A DNA stretch of 64,000 nt from Weissella paramesenteroides ATCC 33313 (GCF_000160575.1 NZ_GG697132.1:62001-126000); one strand, 5' to 3'. Shown: positions 37,594 through 48,475, counted from the first letter of the stretch. Notes: a model not told the origin generated them from the sequence alone. Program-made: numbers and translations.

Positions 37594-38021
37594 TTGAAAA
37601 ATGATTTCTTTTCAACCTCAAACATCGCTTTAGCTACTGAAATCCATATGGGCGTGTCACAGTAATGATGCAAGATACTACTAGTATCAAATTTTAAATG
37701 ATAAACATTAAGTCATGAATTGACAATCTTGCAGTCATTAGCATCGGTTTCTTCAATAACGAACGATATCTCTTCATCGGGTGAAAACATGTTTGTTGAT
37801 TTGAAGGCTGCTCCCGACACGGTTCGCTTTTTAAACGGATAAATGTGGATGAGTAGTAGTTGCGAGCAAGATGTATTTGGTGGTTTCGGTAGTACTAGCG
37901 ACAGTCGCTTAAATCTGCAGATTAAGCCTCTAGATATTACCATTACAATTGAATATAGGGTAGCAAATTCAAGTGCTCTCCTTGTTGTATCCTATGGGTA
38001 TAGCAGAAGTAACCGCGGGTC
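37594..38021 (+). pseudogene. Remnant of a CcpA-regulated gene
   Basis: A ribosome binding site (AGGTAG) leads to TTG 37594 and a 23-codon frame (KNDFFSTSNIALATEIHMGV) ending in TAA. Further fragments follow: one ending DLKAAPDTVRFLNG before a stop at about 37840, and directly after it, in frame, EQDVFGGFGSTSDSRLNLQI and LDITITIEYRVANSSALL. The pieces look like one all-beta protein broken by stops and deletions. I do not recognise the family. The cre-controlled promoter points to former sugar metabolism. Confidence 0.5.
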
Positions 38022-38044
38022 AACGTACCGGCGGTTTTTTAGTT

Positions 38045-38323
38045 CAGAGCTGATGAACTACCGTTTTGGAGTCCAAAATAAGTGATCAATTTGGCACGCT
38101 GCCGAAGCGACTGCGTAGGCGTGTGACATATTGATTGCTTATTTTTGACGGACTGGTAGCTCATCGCGTTTATACAGAGCGTGACAACAAGCACCTAGCG
38201 TTCCGGTATAAGTTCTGTTTTGTGCCCTGGCGCTGTAAGCGGCCGGGTCAAAATTGGGCTTATATGAGGAATGCTGCTTGTTGGAGCGCGTTTATGCAGA
38301 GCTGATGAGCTACCGTTTTGGAA
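38045..38323. repeat. Mosaic of two large imperfect inverted repeats flanked by 25-nt direct repeats
   Basis: Part A (38051-38165) folds into a long hairpin: GATGAACTACC...AAAATAAGTGATCAAT pairs with the complement of ATTGATTGCTTATTTT...GGTAGCTCATC. Part B (38183-38288) pairs AACAAGCA...GTTCCGGTATAAG with CTTATATGAGGAA...TGCTTGTT. AGAGCTGATGARCTACCGTTTTGGA occurs at both ends, and GTTTATRCAGAGC borders part B. The element is non-coding and relatively GC-rich. It looks like a dispersed structured repeat rather than a gene; plus or minus strand RNA is possible. Confidence 0.65.
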
Positions 38324-38350
38324 GTGAATATAAGGCATGAACGCAATATA

Positions 38351-38396
38351 AAAAAGCCGAAGATTTCCAATATAAATCAGAAAACCTCGACTTCAT
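38351..38396 (-). terminator. Terminator of ppx
   Basis: On the minus strand AAGTCGAGGTTTTC and GAAATCTTCGGCTT pair imperfectly and are followed by TTTTTTATA. Confidence 0.65.
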
Positions 38397-38398
38397 CT

Positions 38399-39328
38399 TT
38401 AATTATTCATTCGATACTCTTGCAAGAGCCCTTCGCGAACACCCGACGATGAAAAAATAACTTTATTTGAGCCTGTACGTTTAATTAACTCTACCAATGG
38501 TAATAAGCCACTAATCATAATGTCTGCACGATTAGCTTCTAGTCCTAATAATGCTTCTCGTTCTGCTCTAGTCATCTTTACTAGTTTTTCATAAGTCGTA
38601 AGTACTGCTGCCGTCGTCATTTCATACCCATGAAAATCTGAGTCAGCAGCTAACCCATGTTGGACACGGTCTAATCTAGCCAATGACCGATTAGCACCAC
38701 CTAACAAAATAACTGGTAAAGTTACCGTATCATCCAACCAAGGTAATTTAAAGTATTGATCGTTTACATACTTCGTTGCTTTAGCAATCGCATCAGGTGA
38801 GACCACACCATCAACGTTCAACTTGAACTTCTCAGACAAATTGACTGCACCAAATGGTAGACTCATCATGTTTGTAGCCATGCGTTCTTCAATGCCAACT
38901 AATTCAACACTCGCCCCACCGGTATCCAGTAACCAAGCATCAGAAATATCCAAAGCTGATGCTGCTCCTAAATAATCATAATAAGCCTCTTGATCACCCG
39001 TCAACACGCGAATTTCGACACCGACTGCCCGAAAAACCTTGTCTAAGAATTCAGCTTGATTTTCTGCTTCACGAACAGCAGCGGTTGCAATACCAACTAC
39101 TGTCACATCATCAAACATCATATAATCTTGCTGAAATTCTAACAGCGCATCAACAACACGGGTCATCGCCGCATCTGTCAACTCACCATCATTATCATCC
39201 ATGCCTTCAGCCAAACGTGTATCTAATTTGCGCCGGCGTAATTCAACAAAATTTCCATCCTCTTGTAGTTCCTCAACCACCATGCGGGTTGAGTTGGAAC
39301 CCAAGTCAATGACTGCCAAATAACTCAT
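38399..39328 (-). CDS. Ppx/GppA family phosphatase
   Basis: A 309-residue ASKHA-fold protein. The phosphate-1 loop AVIDLGSNSTRMVV is at the N-terminus and the phosphate-2 loop WLLDTGGASVELVGI near residue 132-146. Relatives hydrolyse polyphosphate or pppGpp. At this length it corresponds to the short, two-domain form without the HD-like C-terminal half. It starts 30 nt after trpS and is probably in the same transcript. Confidence 0.9.
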   Translation of the reverse strand: MSYLAVIDLGSNSTRMVVEELQEDGNFVELRRRKLDTRLAEGMDDNDGELTDAAMTRVVDALLEFQQDYMMFDDVTVVGIATAAVREAENQAEFLDKVFRAVGVEIRVLTGDQEAYYDYLGAASALDISDAWLLDTGGASVELVGIEERMATNMMSLPFGAVNLSEKFKLNVDGVVSPDAIAKATKYVNDQYFKLPWLDDTVTLPVILLGGANRSLARLDRVQHGLAADSDFHGYEMTTAAVLTTYEKLVKMTRAEREALLGLEANRADIMISGLLPLVELIKRTGSNKVIFSSSGVREGLLQEYRMNN

Positions 39329-39358
39329 TTAATGCTCCTTCAAGGTATCAATTAATCA

Positions 39359-40405
<1,047 letters not shown>

Positions 40406-40487
40406 TCACAAAATCAAATTCGTCAAAATCAATTGTAAAAGTTTTTTGGGACGATAACAAGCGCTTAGTAAGTTATTATACAATTGT

Positions 40488-42773
40488 TTATTTTTCAAGG
40501 GTGTCGTTCACCCGAGTAATTAACCCCGAAACACGTCCAACGCTGACTAAACTAAGGGCGTGCATCGCGCGTGATGCTAGTGTATATAACAATCCTGTCG
40601 CTTGATCATCTGGATAATTTTCCTGTGACACGTCATAACCAATAACAGCGTCAAACTCCAAACCTTTGGCCAAATAAATCGGCATAACTAAGACATTAGC
40701 CATCCGCGACCGATCCGTTGCATGTAGCAATTGTACTGTTTCTGGATAATTGCGTAAAGCATCAACTACTTTTATAGATTGTGTCGCTGTTTTAGTTAAT
40801 ATGGCAACCGTTTGGAATTTTTGCCGTAATCGAGTCACTTCATTTGTCAAAACCGTACTAACATCATTGGTTGTTGTTTGAATTAGGTTTGGTTTCTCAC
40901 CATGTCTTGTAAAAGTCATAATGTCCTCACCATCTGGCAGTAACGCCTTAGCAAAATTCATAATTTCTTGCGTCGAGCGATACGCCTTATTCAGTTTGAT
41001 CAAGGTTGGACGCTTGGCAACAAATGCTTGTGCATATTTATTGAGTAACGCTTGTGGCGTCTCAACAGCACGAAACAAAGCCTGTTCAGAATCACCTAAT
41101 ACCGTAAATTTTGCCCGTGGAAAAGCATGTTTTAGATACAATAATTGCGATAATGCATAATCCTGCATTTCATCCACAAATACATACGACATTGCCTGAT
41201 TTGTGCCACCACCGGTCAAGGCGTCCCGCAAAAATAGCAATGGTGCGGCATCCTCTAAATCAATGCGATGGTATTCTAACTGTCTTGCAAATCGATCTCG
41301 TTTTATTTCCCACCAATCACGATGATCAATATCCTGCTCACCCATATATGTCAAAAATGCCACATATTGTTCATAGATATCCAGAAAGAAACTGTTATAT
41401 AAGGCATCATCAATAACCTGCCAATGTTTTGTTAAATAACGTTTAGCCACCAATGAAATAACATCATCAACGTTTTCTGCGGCCATCGTTTCCTCAATAT
41501 CTTCATCACCAAGCAATTCTTGGTACTCTTGATCTGTCAAATTATCTAATTCTTCAAGTACCCAGTCCGCATCTTGCAGACGATCAATTCGGTCAGTCAA
41601 AACTTGTAGGAAATGTTTTTGTACCATGTCAACACGTTCACGCATTGAATAATTTACAGATAAAGTTGCCATATAATTAGCCAATTCTTCCGCACTAAAG
41701 AAAACTTTATCCTCGTAGTAAATATCAACAAAATGCAGCTCATCCGTTCGAATTTGGTCAACATAATTTTGGATAAATTTTACAATATCGGCACTTTCAA
41801 GTACCTCGCGAATATTTTGACTAGCCTGTCCAATCATCTGCTGTTCTTGCTCATAACGATCAAATAATGTCTGTACAGTTAATCCCTGCAACCGAGCACT
41901 AAAAAACTCAGCTAATGTTACCTGACGCATATTGCGTTCACCCAATGAAGGTAAAACATCTGCAATATAACTAGAAAAAAGGCGATTTGGTGAGAAAAGC
42001 ACAATTTGATCAGAGTTAAGTGCTTCACGTGCATGAAAAAGCAAAAAGGCAATTCTTTGTAAAATTGCTGACGTTTTACCGGAACCAGCAACACCTTGTA
42101 CGACTAACAAATCACTTGTTGTGTCACGAATAATTTGATTTTGTTCCTTTTGGATAGTTGCGACGATATTACGCATAACTTCATCATTTTGTTGCCCCAA
42201 GGCAAATTGCAACATTTCATCGCCAACAGTTTCATTCGTATCAAACATATTCGTAATCTTAGCATCACTGATAACAAATTGCCTTTTCTTTTTTAAATCA
42301 ACAATTTGTTCGCCATTTGGTGTCGGATAACTAACTTTTCCCAGCGTACCATTATAATAAACACCACTAATTGGTGCCCGCCAATCATAAATTAAAAAAT
42401 CTCCCTGATCATCTTGCAGCGATGCTAATCCAATATAGAGCGTTTCTGGCAAATTATCTTCGACAATATCTACGCGTCCAAAATATGGATTTGGTCGTAA
42501 CATTGTTAATGTATCGACTGTCTTCGCCATAATATTCTCGGTTTCCGTAACACGAGCCACAATGTTTCGCTGTTGCTGAATCTCAGCATTTGTCTCCATT
42601 GCATCATCAATTTCAACGGTATTAATAGACGTATTGGCAATATAGTTACTTTCAACAGCTCGAGTTTCAGAGTGGGCCTTTGCATATGCTTCCCTTGCTT
42701 CTAACAATTGTTGATCTATTTTTTGTACGACTGTATCTAATCTTTCTTGTTCAGCAGCTTGTTCTTGATGCAT
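40488..42773 (-). CDS. helD: HelD-type RNA polymerase recycling ATPase
   Basis: A 761-residue UvrD/Rep-superfamily protein. The N-terminal coiled coil (about 1-90) inserts near the RNA polymerase active site in HelD relatives. Walker A is LVVQGVAGSGKTSAILQRIA (about 226-245). YVFVDEMQDYA is Walker B, followed by LGDSEQALF and KAYRST motor motifs. HelD frees stalled RNA polymerase from DNA. GGGAGG precedes the ATG. It is placed after mazF with an 80-nt gap. Confidence 0.9.
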   Translation of the reverse strand: MHQEQAAEQERLDTVVQKIDQQLLEAREAYAKAHSETRAVESNYIANTSINTVEIDDAMETNAEIQQQRNIVARVTETENIMAKTVDTLTMLRPNPYFGRVDIVEDNLPETLYIGLASLQDDQGDFLIYDWRAPISGVYYNGTLGKVSYPTPNGEQIVDLKKKRQFVISDAKITNMFDTNETVGDEMLQFALGQQNDEVMRNIVATIQKEQNQIIRDTTSDLLVVQGVAGSGKTSAILQRIAFLLFHAREALNSDQIVLFSPNRLFSSYIADVLPSLGERNMRQVTLAEFFSARLQGLTVQTLFDRYEQEQQMIGQASQNIREVLESADIVKFIQNYVDQIRTDELHFVDIYYEDKVFFSAEELANYMATLSVNYSMRERVDMVQKHFLQVLTDRIDRLQDADWVLEELDNLTDQEYQELLGDEDIEETMAAENVDDVISLVAKRYLTKHWQVIDDALYNSFFLDIYEQYVAFLTYMGEQDIDHRDWWEIKRDRFARQLEYHRIDLEDAAPLLFLRDALTGGGTNQAMSYVFVDEMQDYALSQLLYLKHAFPRAKFTVLGDSEQALFRAVETPQALLNKYAQAFVAKRPTLIKLNKAYRSTQEIMNFAKALLPDGEDIMTFTRHGEKPNLIQTTTNDVSTVLTNEVTRLRQKFQTVAILTKTATQSIKVVDALRNYPETVQLLHATDRSRMANVLVMPIYLAKGLEFDAVIGYDVSQENYPDDQATGLLYTLASRAMHALSLVSVGRVSGLITRVNDTLEK

Positions 42774-42853
42774 GTTCTCCCCTCCCTTTTAACAAATTTT
42801 ACTCATAAAAACAGGCGGCTAAAACCATTAAGTTTTATCCACCCACAAATTAT

Positions 42854-43216
42854 TTATACTAAGCCAAGGCTGATAAATAGTGCTTGATCTATTTTAACAA
42901 CTAATTCTGCTGGCACTGTCCCAATTTTATCCTGTAGACGACGTTTATCCAGCGTTCTAATCTGTTCCAACAAAATAACCGAATCTTTACCAATTCCTGT
43001 ATCCACAGATTCAGCTGGTAAACCAACGTGCGTTGGCAACTTGGGTTTTGCTATTTTAGCAGTAATTGGCGCCACAATCACAGTCGGTGAGTGTTGATTG
43101 CCAACATTATTTTGCACAATAACAACTGGACGTTGACCACCTTGTTCCGATCCAACCACGGGTGATAAATCAGCAAAAAAAATATCACCACGTTTAATAT
43201 CCTTTTTAATAGCCAT
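42854..43216 (-). CDS. MazF/PemK family endoribonuclease toxin
   Basis: A 120-residue protein. [20 protein letters not shown] is the conserved N-terminus with the catalytic Arg-region loop, RPVVIVQNN and VIVAPITAK the beta core, and [13 protein letters not shown] the conserved C-terminal strand of EndoA/NdoA. It cuts single-stranded mRNA at short motifs. It starts 10 nt after acpS-alr. In Bacillus the antitoxin EndoAI is encoded between alr and endoA; here no such gene exists. Confidence 0.92.
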   Translation of the reverse strand: MAIKKDIKRGDIFFADLSPVVGSEQGGQRPVVIVQNNVGNQHSPTVIVAPITAKIAKPKLPTHVGLPAESVDTGIGKDSVILLEQIRTLDKRRLQDKIGTVPAELVVKIDQALFISLGLV

Positions 43217-43226
43217 ATATCTCTCT

Positions 43227-44747
43227 TTACTTTACTAATTTTCGTGGCAAGCGTGTTGATAAGCTTGTCGCAATTTCATAAGGAATCGTATTTAAACGCT
43301 CAGCTAAATCTACCAATGTAATTTCTTCGTCACCAGCCTTACCAATCAAGGTAATAACTGTACCGATTGGCATTTCTTCTGGTAAGCGTACCATTAATTG
43401 ATCCATCGCGATACGTCCAATTATTTCAACATGACGACCATCCGGTAGCAAGCCATACATGCCCTGTAATTGGCGTGCATAGCCATCTGCATAACCAAGC
43501 GGCAGTGTACCAATCCACTCTGGTTGCTTAGTTTGATACGTTGCACCATAGGAAATAGACGCACCAGCTTCTGCTTGCTTTACATGAACAAGTTCCGCTT
43601 TCAACGTCAATGCTGGTGTCAACTGACTTGCCAACATTTCCTTACCAGAAGGATTAAAGCCATACATCGCAGCACCAACCCGGATCGCATCTCGGCTTGG
43701 TTGCTCATGCCATAATGCTGTCGCTGAATTTGCTAAATGATACCAGATATGCTGAGGCAATGGCAAATCATCAACAAGCTCATGCCAAGTCTGAACTTGT
43801 TTTTGATAATATGCTTCATCTTTTTCATCAGCTGTAGCAAAGTGCATGCCAATTCCTTTAAGAATTAATTGATCAGTCTGATTAATTTTTTCAACAACTC
43901 GTTGTAATTCGTCATGGTGACGAATACCGATTCTTCCCATACCAGTATCAACACCAATAGAAATAACTAATGATGCTTGAGATGATAATTTATTAACTGC
44001 AGCGTTTAGCCATGCTTCACTCGTTACCACTGGTATTAACTGATATTTCACCAGATCATCAACATACGTAACAGGTGTTACACCTAATATAAAAATTGGT
44101 TCCAATATGCCATATTGGCGTAACCAAATTCCCTCATCAATGGTTGCCACGCCAAACCCATCAACATTGGCATGTTTAGCAGCCGTTAAAACTTGTGCCA
44201 TGCCATGGCCATAGGCATTTGCTTTAACAATTGCAATGAAATGGTGTGCACCTGTTAATTCACGAATCACAGCAATATTTTTTTGGATCGCATTTTCTGA
44301 AATTTCGATCCAAGCAGGTCGTCTGGTACTAATAATCGCCTGACTAGCGATATCCTGTTGATTGCTTATCTTAGTTGAGGATGCGGACATTTCCTCTAAA
44401 ATAACAGAACTATGAACAGTATCACCTGTATGTGATATAGAAATATGTACAGTAACTTTGTCCTGCTTAGGATGCTTGACCATTATTGGTTGACCAGAGT
44501 CATTAGGTAAAATCTCAATATCTTGCCAATGTGCTTGTGAACCAATACCTGTCCCGATTGCTTTACTATAGGCTTCTTTTATTGAGAACCTGCCTGCTAA
44601 AAATTCTTGGCGATGCTTGCCTTTTCTTGCATCATAAACCGCACGTTCTGCTGGCGTCAGAATAACATCTACAAAGCCAGGACGCCGTTCAGCAACCGCA
44701 CTAACCTGACTAATAATCTGCGCATCAATTCCATGTCCAACAATCAT
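43227..44747 (-). CDS. Fusion of holo-ACP synthase (AcpS) and alanine racemase (Alr)
   Basis: A continuous 506-codon frame. Residues 1-118 are Acp[11 protein letters not shown] with the metal-binding Asp, [21 protein letters not shown] with the Glu, and [10 protein letters not shown]. It transfers 4'-phosphopantetheine to acyl carrier protein. After a linker of about 25 residues, 145-506 form a full PLP-dependent Alr: [12 protein letters not shown] carries the PLP Lys (175), and ISYGATY holds the catalytic Tyr. Alr makes D-Ala for peptidoglycan. ATG 44747 has GGGAGG. No stop or frameshift separates the halves. An internal Met at 120 preceded by GAGG (2 nt) might also give free Alr. Confidence 0.93.
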   Translation of the reverse strand: MIVGHGIDAQIISQVSAVAERRPGFVDVILTPAERAVYDARKGKHRQEFLAGRFSIKEAYSKAIGTGIGSQAHWQDIEILPNDSGQPIMVKHPKQDKVTVHISISHTGDTVHSSVILEEMSASSTKISNQQDIASQAIISTRRPAWIEISENAIQKNIAVIRELTGAHHFIAIVKANAYGHGMAQVLTAAKHANVDGFGVATIDEGIWLRQYGILEPIFILGVTPVTYVDDLVKYQLIPVVTSEAWLNAAVNKLSSQASLVISIGVDTGMGRIGIRHHDELQRVVEKINQTDQLILKGIGMHFATADEKDEAYYQKQVQTWHELVDDLPLPQHIWYHLANSATALWHEQPSRDAIRVGAAMYGFNPSGKEMLASQLTPALTLKAELVHVKQAEAGASISYGATYQTKQPEWIGTLPLGYADGYARQLQGMYGLLPDGRHVEIIGRIAMDQLMVRLPEEMPIGTVITLIGKAGDEEITLVDLAERLNTIPYEIATSLSTRLPRKLVK

Positions 44748-44867
44748 GTACATACCTCCCAAAATATTATATTCATTATACCCTCTATAACCCATCAATG
44801 TTTGACTATTTTTTTATTTAATAAATACAAAAACGAGATGACGCTATAAATCACCTAATATACCAAA

Positions 44868-44914
44868 AGAGGCATCAATCTTCCAACTTCAATTGGTAGA
44901 TTGATGCCTCTTAG
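44868..44914 (-). terminator. Terminator of cshA
   Basis: A long stem AGAGGCATCAATCTACCAA / TTGGAAGATTGATGCCTCT with TTTT after it on the minus side, downstream of cshA. Confidence 0.65.
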
Positions 44915-44996
44915 AGATGTTACACAAGACTGATGCCTTTATGAAACAACAATGGCACGATTATTCATTTCGGACTAATAAGCCGTTAATACCTAA

Positions 44997-46535
44997 TTAA
45001 TCGTTATTTTTAATCACAAAATTACGTGATTGACGACGTGGTGCACCTGAATGTCCACGTTGTGAACGATCACCTGATCCAGTACGTGAACCACGATCGT
45101 ATGAACGTCGCTCGCGTTGACCACGGTTACCACGATAACCACCATTACGTGAACCATCACGACGGCCACGGTAACCACCACCACGACGTGAGCCACCGAA
45201 ATTACCATGCTTGTGTGGTAATGGACGTTCATGTGATAACTTAAATTCAGCATCCATCTGCTCAACGTTAGCAACAGCACCTAATAAGGCAGCTGCTAAT
45301 GCCTTTGCATCATATTGTTCAACCAATTGGTCAACTTGCTCTGAATTAGCAACACCAGCAGTGGCCTTAACAATATCTGAAATTGAATCAGTTGCAACAC
45401 TCATACGACCAGCCAAAGCTTCTTCACGAGTGTAAGGCTTCAATGGTTGCATGCGCTTCTTAGTTAGTTTCTCAATATCCTTTAAGTAATCCATCTCTGA
45501 ATTACTTACAAAGGTTACAGAATTACCGTGTGCACCGGCACGTCCAGTACGGCCAATACGGTGAACATAAGATTCTGAATCTTGTGGGATATCAAAGTTG
45601 TAAACGTATGTGACCCCTGAGATATCTAGTCCACGAGCCGCAACATCAGTCGCAACCAAAATCTTAATTTCACGATTCTTAAACTGCTTCAATACTTGAG
45701 TACGTTTCTGTTGTGTCAAATCACCGTGAATACCAGCGGCCTTGAAACCACGCAATGTTAATCCACGAGTCAATTCATCAACACGACGCTTTGTACGACC
45801 GAACATGATTGCTAATTCTGGTTGTTGAACATCCAAAATACGTGTTAGGACATCAAATTTTTCAAAATCACGTACACGAACGTAATATTGATCAACCAAG
45901 TCAGTTGTTAATTCCTTAGCTGCAATTTGGATGTGCTCAGGATTTGTCATAAATTGCACACCAATTCGCTTAATTGCTGGTGGCATTGTTGCTGAAAATA
46001 GCAACGTTTGACGTTCATCAGGCACAGCCTTCAAAATTGACTCAATATCTTCTAAGAATCCCATGTTCAACATTTCATCAGCTTCGTCCAAAACCAATGT
46101 CTTAACATGTGATAAATTGATTGTGCCACGACGAATGTGGTCAATCAAACGGCCAGGTGTTCCAACAACAATATGAGCACCGTGGTTTAATCCGTTAATT
46201 TGACGACGAATATCTGCACCACCAAAAACGGCTTGTACACGAACATGCTTATCACGTCCTAATTTAAATAATTCGTCTTGTGTTTGAATGGCTAATTCAC
46301 GGGTTGGTGAAACAACCAATGCTTGCACATCCTTATTTTCATTGTCAATCATTTCTAAGATTGGCAATCCAAACGCTGCTGTTTTTCCAGTTCCTGTTTG
46401 TGCTTGACCAATAACGTCTTTACCAGCCATAGTCAAAGGAATTGTCTTTTCCTGGATTGGCGTTGCTTCTACATAGCCATGCTTTTCGATGGCCGTTAAC
46501 AGGTCTTGCGTAAGACCTAACTCTGAAAACTTCAA
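44997..46535 (-). CDS. cshA: DEAD-box RNA helicase CshA-type
   Basis: A 512-residue helicase. Q motif ATPIQEKTIP, motif I AQTGTGKTAA, motif II VLDEADEML, motif III FSATMP and motif VI HRIGRTGRAG are present. The last 65 residues are rich in Arg and Gly (RGGGYRGRR and similar), an RNA-binding tail. It remodels rRNA and mRNA, notably in the cold. It starts with TTG 46535 behind GGAGG. The 5' leader is long and contains a mini-ORF and a hairpin. Confidence 0.95.
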   Translation of the reverse strand: MKFSELGLTQDLLTAIEKHGYVEATPIQEKTIPLTMAGKDVIGQAQTGTGKTAAFGLPILEMIDNENKDVQALVVSPTRELAIQTQDELFKLGRDKHVRVQAVFGGADIRRQINGLNHGAHIVVGTPGRLIDHIRRGTINLSHVKTLVLDEADEMLNMGFLEDIESILKAVPDERQTLLFSATMPPAIKRIGVQFMTNPEHIQIAAKELTTDLVDQYYVRVRDFEKFDVLTRILDVQQPELAIMFGRTKRRVDELTRGLTLRGFKAAGIHGDLTQQKRTQVLKQFKNREIKILVATDVAARGLDISGVTYVYNFDIPQDSESYVHRIGRTGRAGAHGNSVTFVSNSEMDYLKDIEKLTKKRMQPLKPYTREEALAGRMSVATDSISDIVKATAGVANSEQVDQLVEQYDAKALAAALLGAVANVEQMDAEFKLSHERPLPHKHGNFGGSRRGGGYRGRRDGSRNGGYRGNRGQRERRSYDRGSRTGSGDRSQRGHSGAPRRQSRNFVIKNND

Positions 46536-46826
46536 AATTTTTCCTCCGGTAACGATTGCTGCAACAATCGTTCTTCAATATCGCGAACTTATCAACATAA
46601 TAACAAACTAGACACAATCCGGCGTCCATACTGCGTTTATCATTAGTAATCGTCCTTTATTTTCGTAACTTATCTAGTTTATCCTGATAATAAGTAATTA
46701 GCAACCATTAAGGCTGGCTTTTTTCAAGTATTTGCAAAAAAAATGCAAAAAATAAAATGTGTGCGCTTTCATCAGACTACCGTCCAAATTTTGCACAACA
46801 TCTTATTTTTCACATTCTAAATTTGT
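46536..46826 (-). promoter_or_regulatory. Long cshA leader
   Basis: About 290 nt between murA and cshA. A promoter (TTGCTA, 17 nt, TAAACT, near 46683-46711) would give a leader of roughly 140 nt. It holds an 11-codon mini-ORF (46608-46643) and a hairpin CGATTG / CAATCG (about 46549-46566) directly before the GGAGG site. Leader control of a cold-shock helicase is plausible. Confidence 0.5.
46608..46643 (-). CDS. Candidate 11-residue leader peptide upstream of cshA
   Basis: ATG 46643 follows AAAGGACGATTACTA and encodes MINAVWTPDCV before TAG. It has a plausible ribosome binding site and a clear start and stop, and lies within the cshA leader. Whether it is translated is unknown. Confidence 0.35.
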   Translation of the reverse strand: MINAVWTPDCV

Positions 46827-48089
46827 CTATTCTTCTTCAATCTGAATGTCAGCATTTAGCATCGTTAATTTATGAACAATATGGTCATAACCACGTAAAA
46901 CATGTTCAGCATTAATAACTTCAGTTATACCATCCGCCATCAATCCAGTTGCAACCAATGAGGCCCCTGCGCGTATCTCAGCAGCAGACACTCGTGCCCC
47001 GTGGAAATTGCTTGATTGTGTCACGTTAATTTGTCCATAGACATCATTCGATATGTCAACACCAAGCTTCTGAAGCTCTGGTATATGACGCGTCCGTTCA
47101 GGATAAATCGTCTCTTGGATGACACTCGTACCACTAGCCAAAGTCAAAAGCGGCGTAACTGGTTGCTGCAAATCAGTTGCAAAGCCAGGGAATGGCGCCG
47201 TCTTAATATGAATTGGCTGCAAATTAACTGACTTTGGTACATAAATACTATCTTCACGTACCTCTAAATCAACACCCATTTCTAATAATTTGGCTGTAAA
47301 TGATTCTAAATGTTCTGGAATCACATTTTTAACCAGCACACCATCTCCCTGTGCAGCTGCCAAGGCAAGATATGTACCAGCTTCAATACGATCTGGAATA
47401 ATCGTATGCGTATTTTTAGATTCTAACTTTTTTACACCAGTAATACGAATAACATCAGTTCCAGCACCACGAATTTGGGCACCCATATTATTCAAAAAGG
47501 TTGCTAAATCAATAATTTCTGGCTCACGAGCGGCATTCTCCAGAACTGTTGTTCCTTCAGCATGAACAGCTGCCATAATAATATTCATTGTGGCTCCCAC
47601 CGAAACAACATCCAAGAAAATACGAGCTGCTTTTAACCCATTTTCTGCATTAATATATACGGTGTAATTTTCTTCATGAACAGTGGCTCCCAAAGCCTCA
47701 AAACCTTTGATATGTTGGTCAATTGGGCGCGGTCCAATATTATCACCACCTGGGAATGTCACGGTTGCTCGTCCAAAGCGACCTAATAAAGATCCCATAA
47801 AATAATAAGAGGCTCTTAATGACTTAATTGCTGTTGATGGTAGCTCAGATTCAACGATGTTGGTTGGGTCAATCATCAATTCGCCACCTCTAAATGTGGA
47901 GGTGACATTCATCGAATTCAAAATCGCCTGCAAATTATAAACATCTAAGATATCGGGTACACTATCAAATTTCACGGGTGTTTCAGCTAAAATTGCTGCA
48001 GGAATTAGCGCAACAGTAGAATTTTTTGCGCCACCAATGGTTACTTCACCACTGAGCCGTCGTCCACCATGGATTACCAACTTCTTCAT
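46827..48089 (-). CDS. murA: UDP-N-acetylglucosamine 1-carboxyvinyltransferase MurA with Asp at the catalytic-Cys position
   Basis: A 420-residue EPSP-synthase-fold enzyme that adds enolpyruvate to UDP-GlcNAc, the first committed step of peptidoglycan synthesis. [16 protein letters not shown] at the N-terminus and the C-terminal [10 protein letters not shown] (Arg of the active site) are intact. The loop that normally reads PGGC-IGxRPID reads [12 protein letters not shown] here, so residue 116 is Asp instead of Cys. Natural Cys-to-Asp MurA enzymes stay active but resist fosfomycin. Whether a second murA exists cannot be seen. Confidence 0.95.
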   Translation of the reverse strand: MKKLVIHGGRRLSGEVTIGGAKNSTVALIPAAILAETPVKFDSVPDILDVYNLQAILNSMNVTSTFRGGELMIDPTNIVESELPSTAIKSLRASYYFMGSLLGRFGRATVTFPGGDNIGPRPIDQHIKGFEALGATVHEENYTVYINAENGLKAARIFLDVVSVGATMNIIMAAVHAEGTTVLENAAREPEIIDLATFLNNMGAQIRGAGTDVIRITGVKKLESKNTHTIIPDRIEAGTYLALAAAQGDGVLVKNVIPEHLESFTAKLLEMGVDLEVREDSIYVPKSVNLQPIHIKTAPFPGFATDLQQPVTPLLTLASGTSVIQETIYPERTRHIPELQKLGVDISNDVYGQINVTQSSNFHGARVSAAEIRAGASLVATGLMADGITEVINAEHVLRGYDHIVHKLTMLNADIQIEEE

Positions 48090-48475
48090 TTTATCAATCC
48101 TTTTAGAGTTACTACTCTATCATCCTTCATTAAGGTCCATTCATTCAAAATTTTTCATTGTTATTAATCATTCGACTATCGCCAAACAATAATGGTCAGA
48201 TACCATTGCTAACAATATACTTAAATAAGTTTACAGTAGTTACAATTAAATTACAAGAAGATGTCGTTTATTTATCTTTTTACAAAAAGTAAACACAAAA
48301 AAGTAATAAAATATTCAAAAATAACTACATAAACTATTATAACAACTGAATACTATAATAACCTAAAAAAATGACTGATAATTAAATTTATCAATCATTT
48401 TTTACGTGTCCAAAAAGATTGAATCCTTATTTAACGCCTGAATTCAAAATTTATTTTACCCAACACTTTTTTAAA
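48090..48475 (-). other. murA-pyrG intergenic region with pyrG terminator
   Basis: 386 AT-rich nt. A hairpin AATGATTGATAAA / TTATCAGTCATT followed by T7 on the minus side (about 48368-48407) is a likely pyrG terminator. The part nearer murA must hold its promoter. No gene is visible. Confidence 0.6.

Noticed and set aside
45014-45280. Val/His-rich frames over the cshA C-terminus
   Set aside because: Shadows of the Arg/Gly-rich tail of the helicase; not independent genes.
46420-46629. 69-codon minus frame over the cshA start
   Set aside because: It overlaps the helicase start in another frame; only its first 11 codons in a different frame (46608-46643) have a plausible ribosome binding site.
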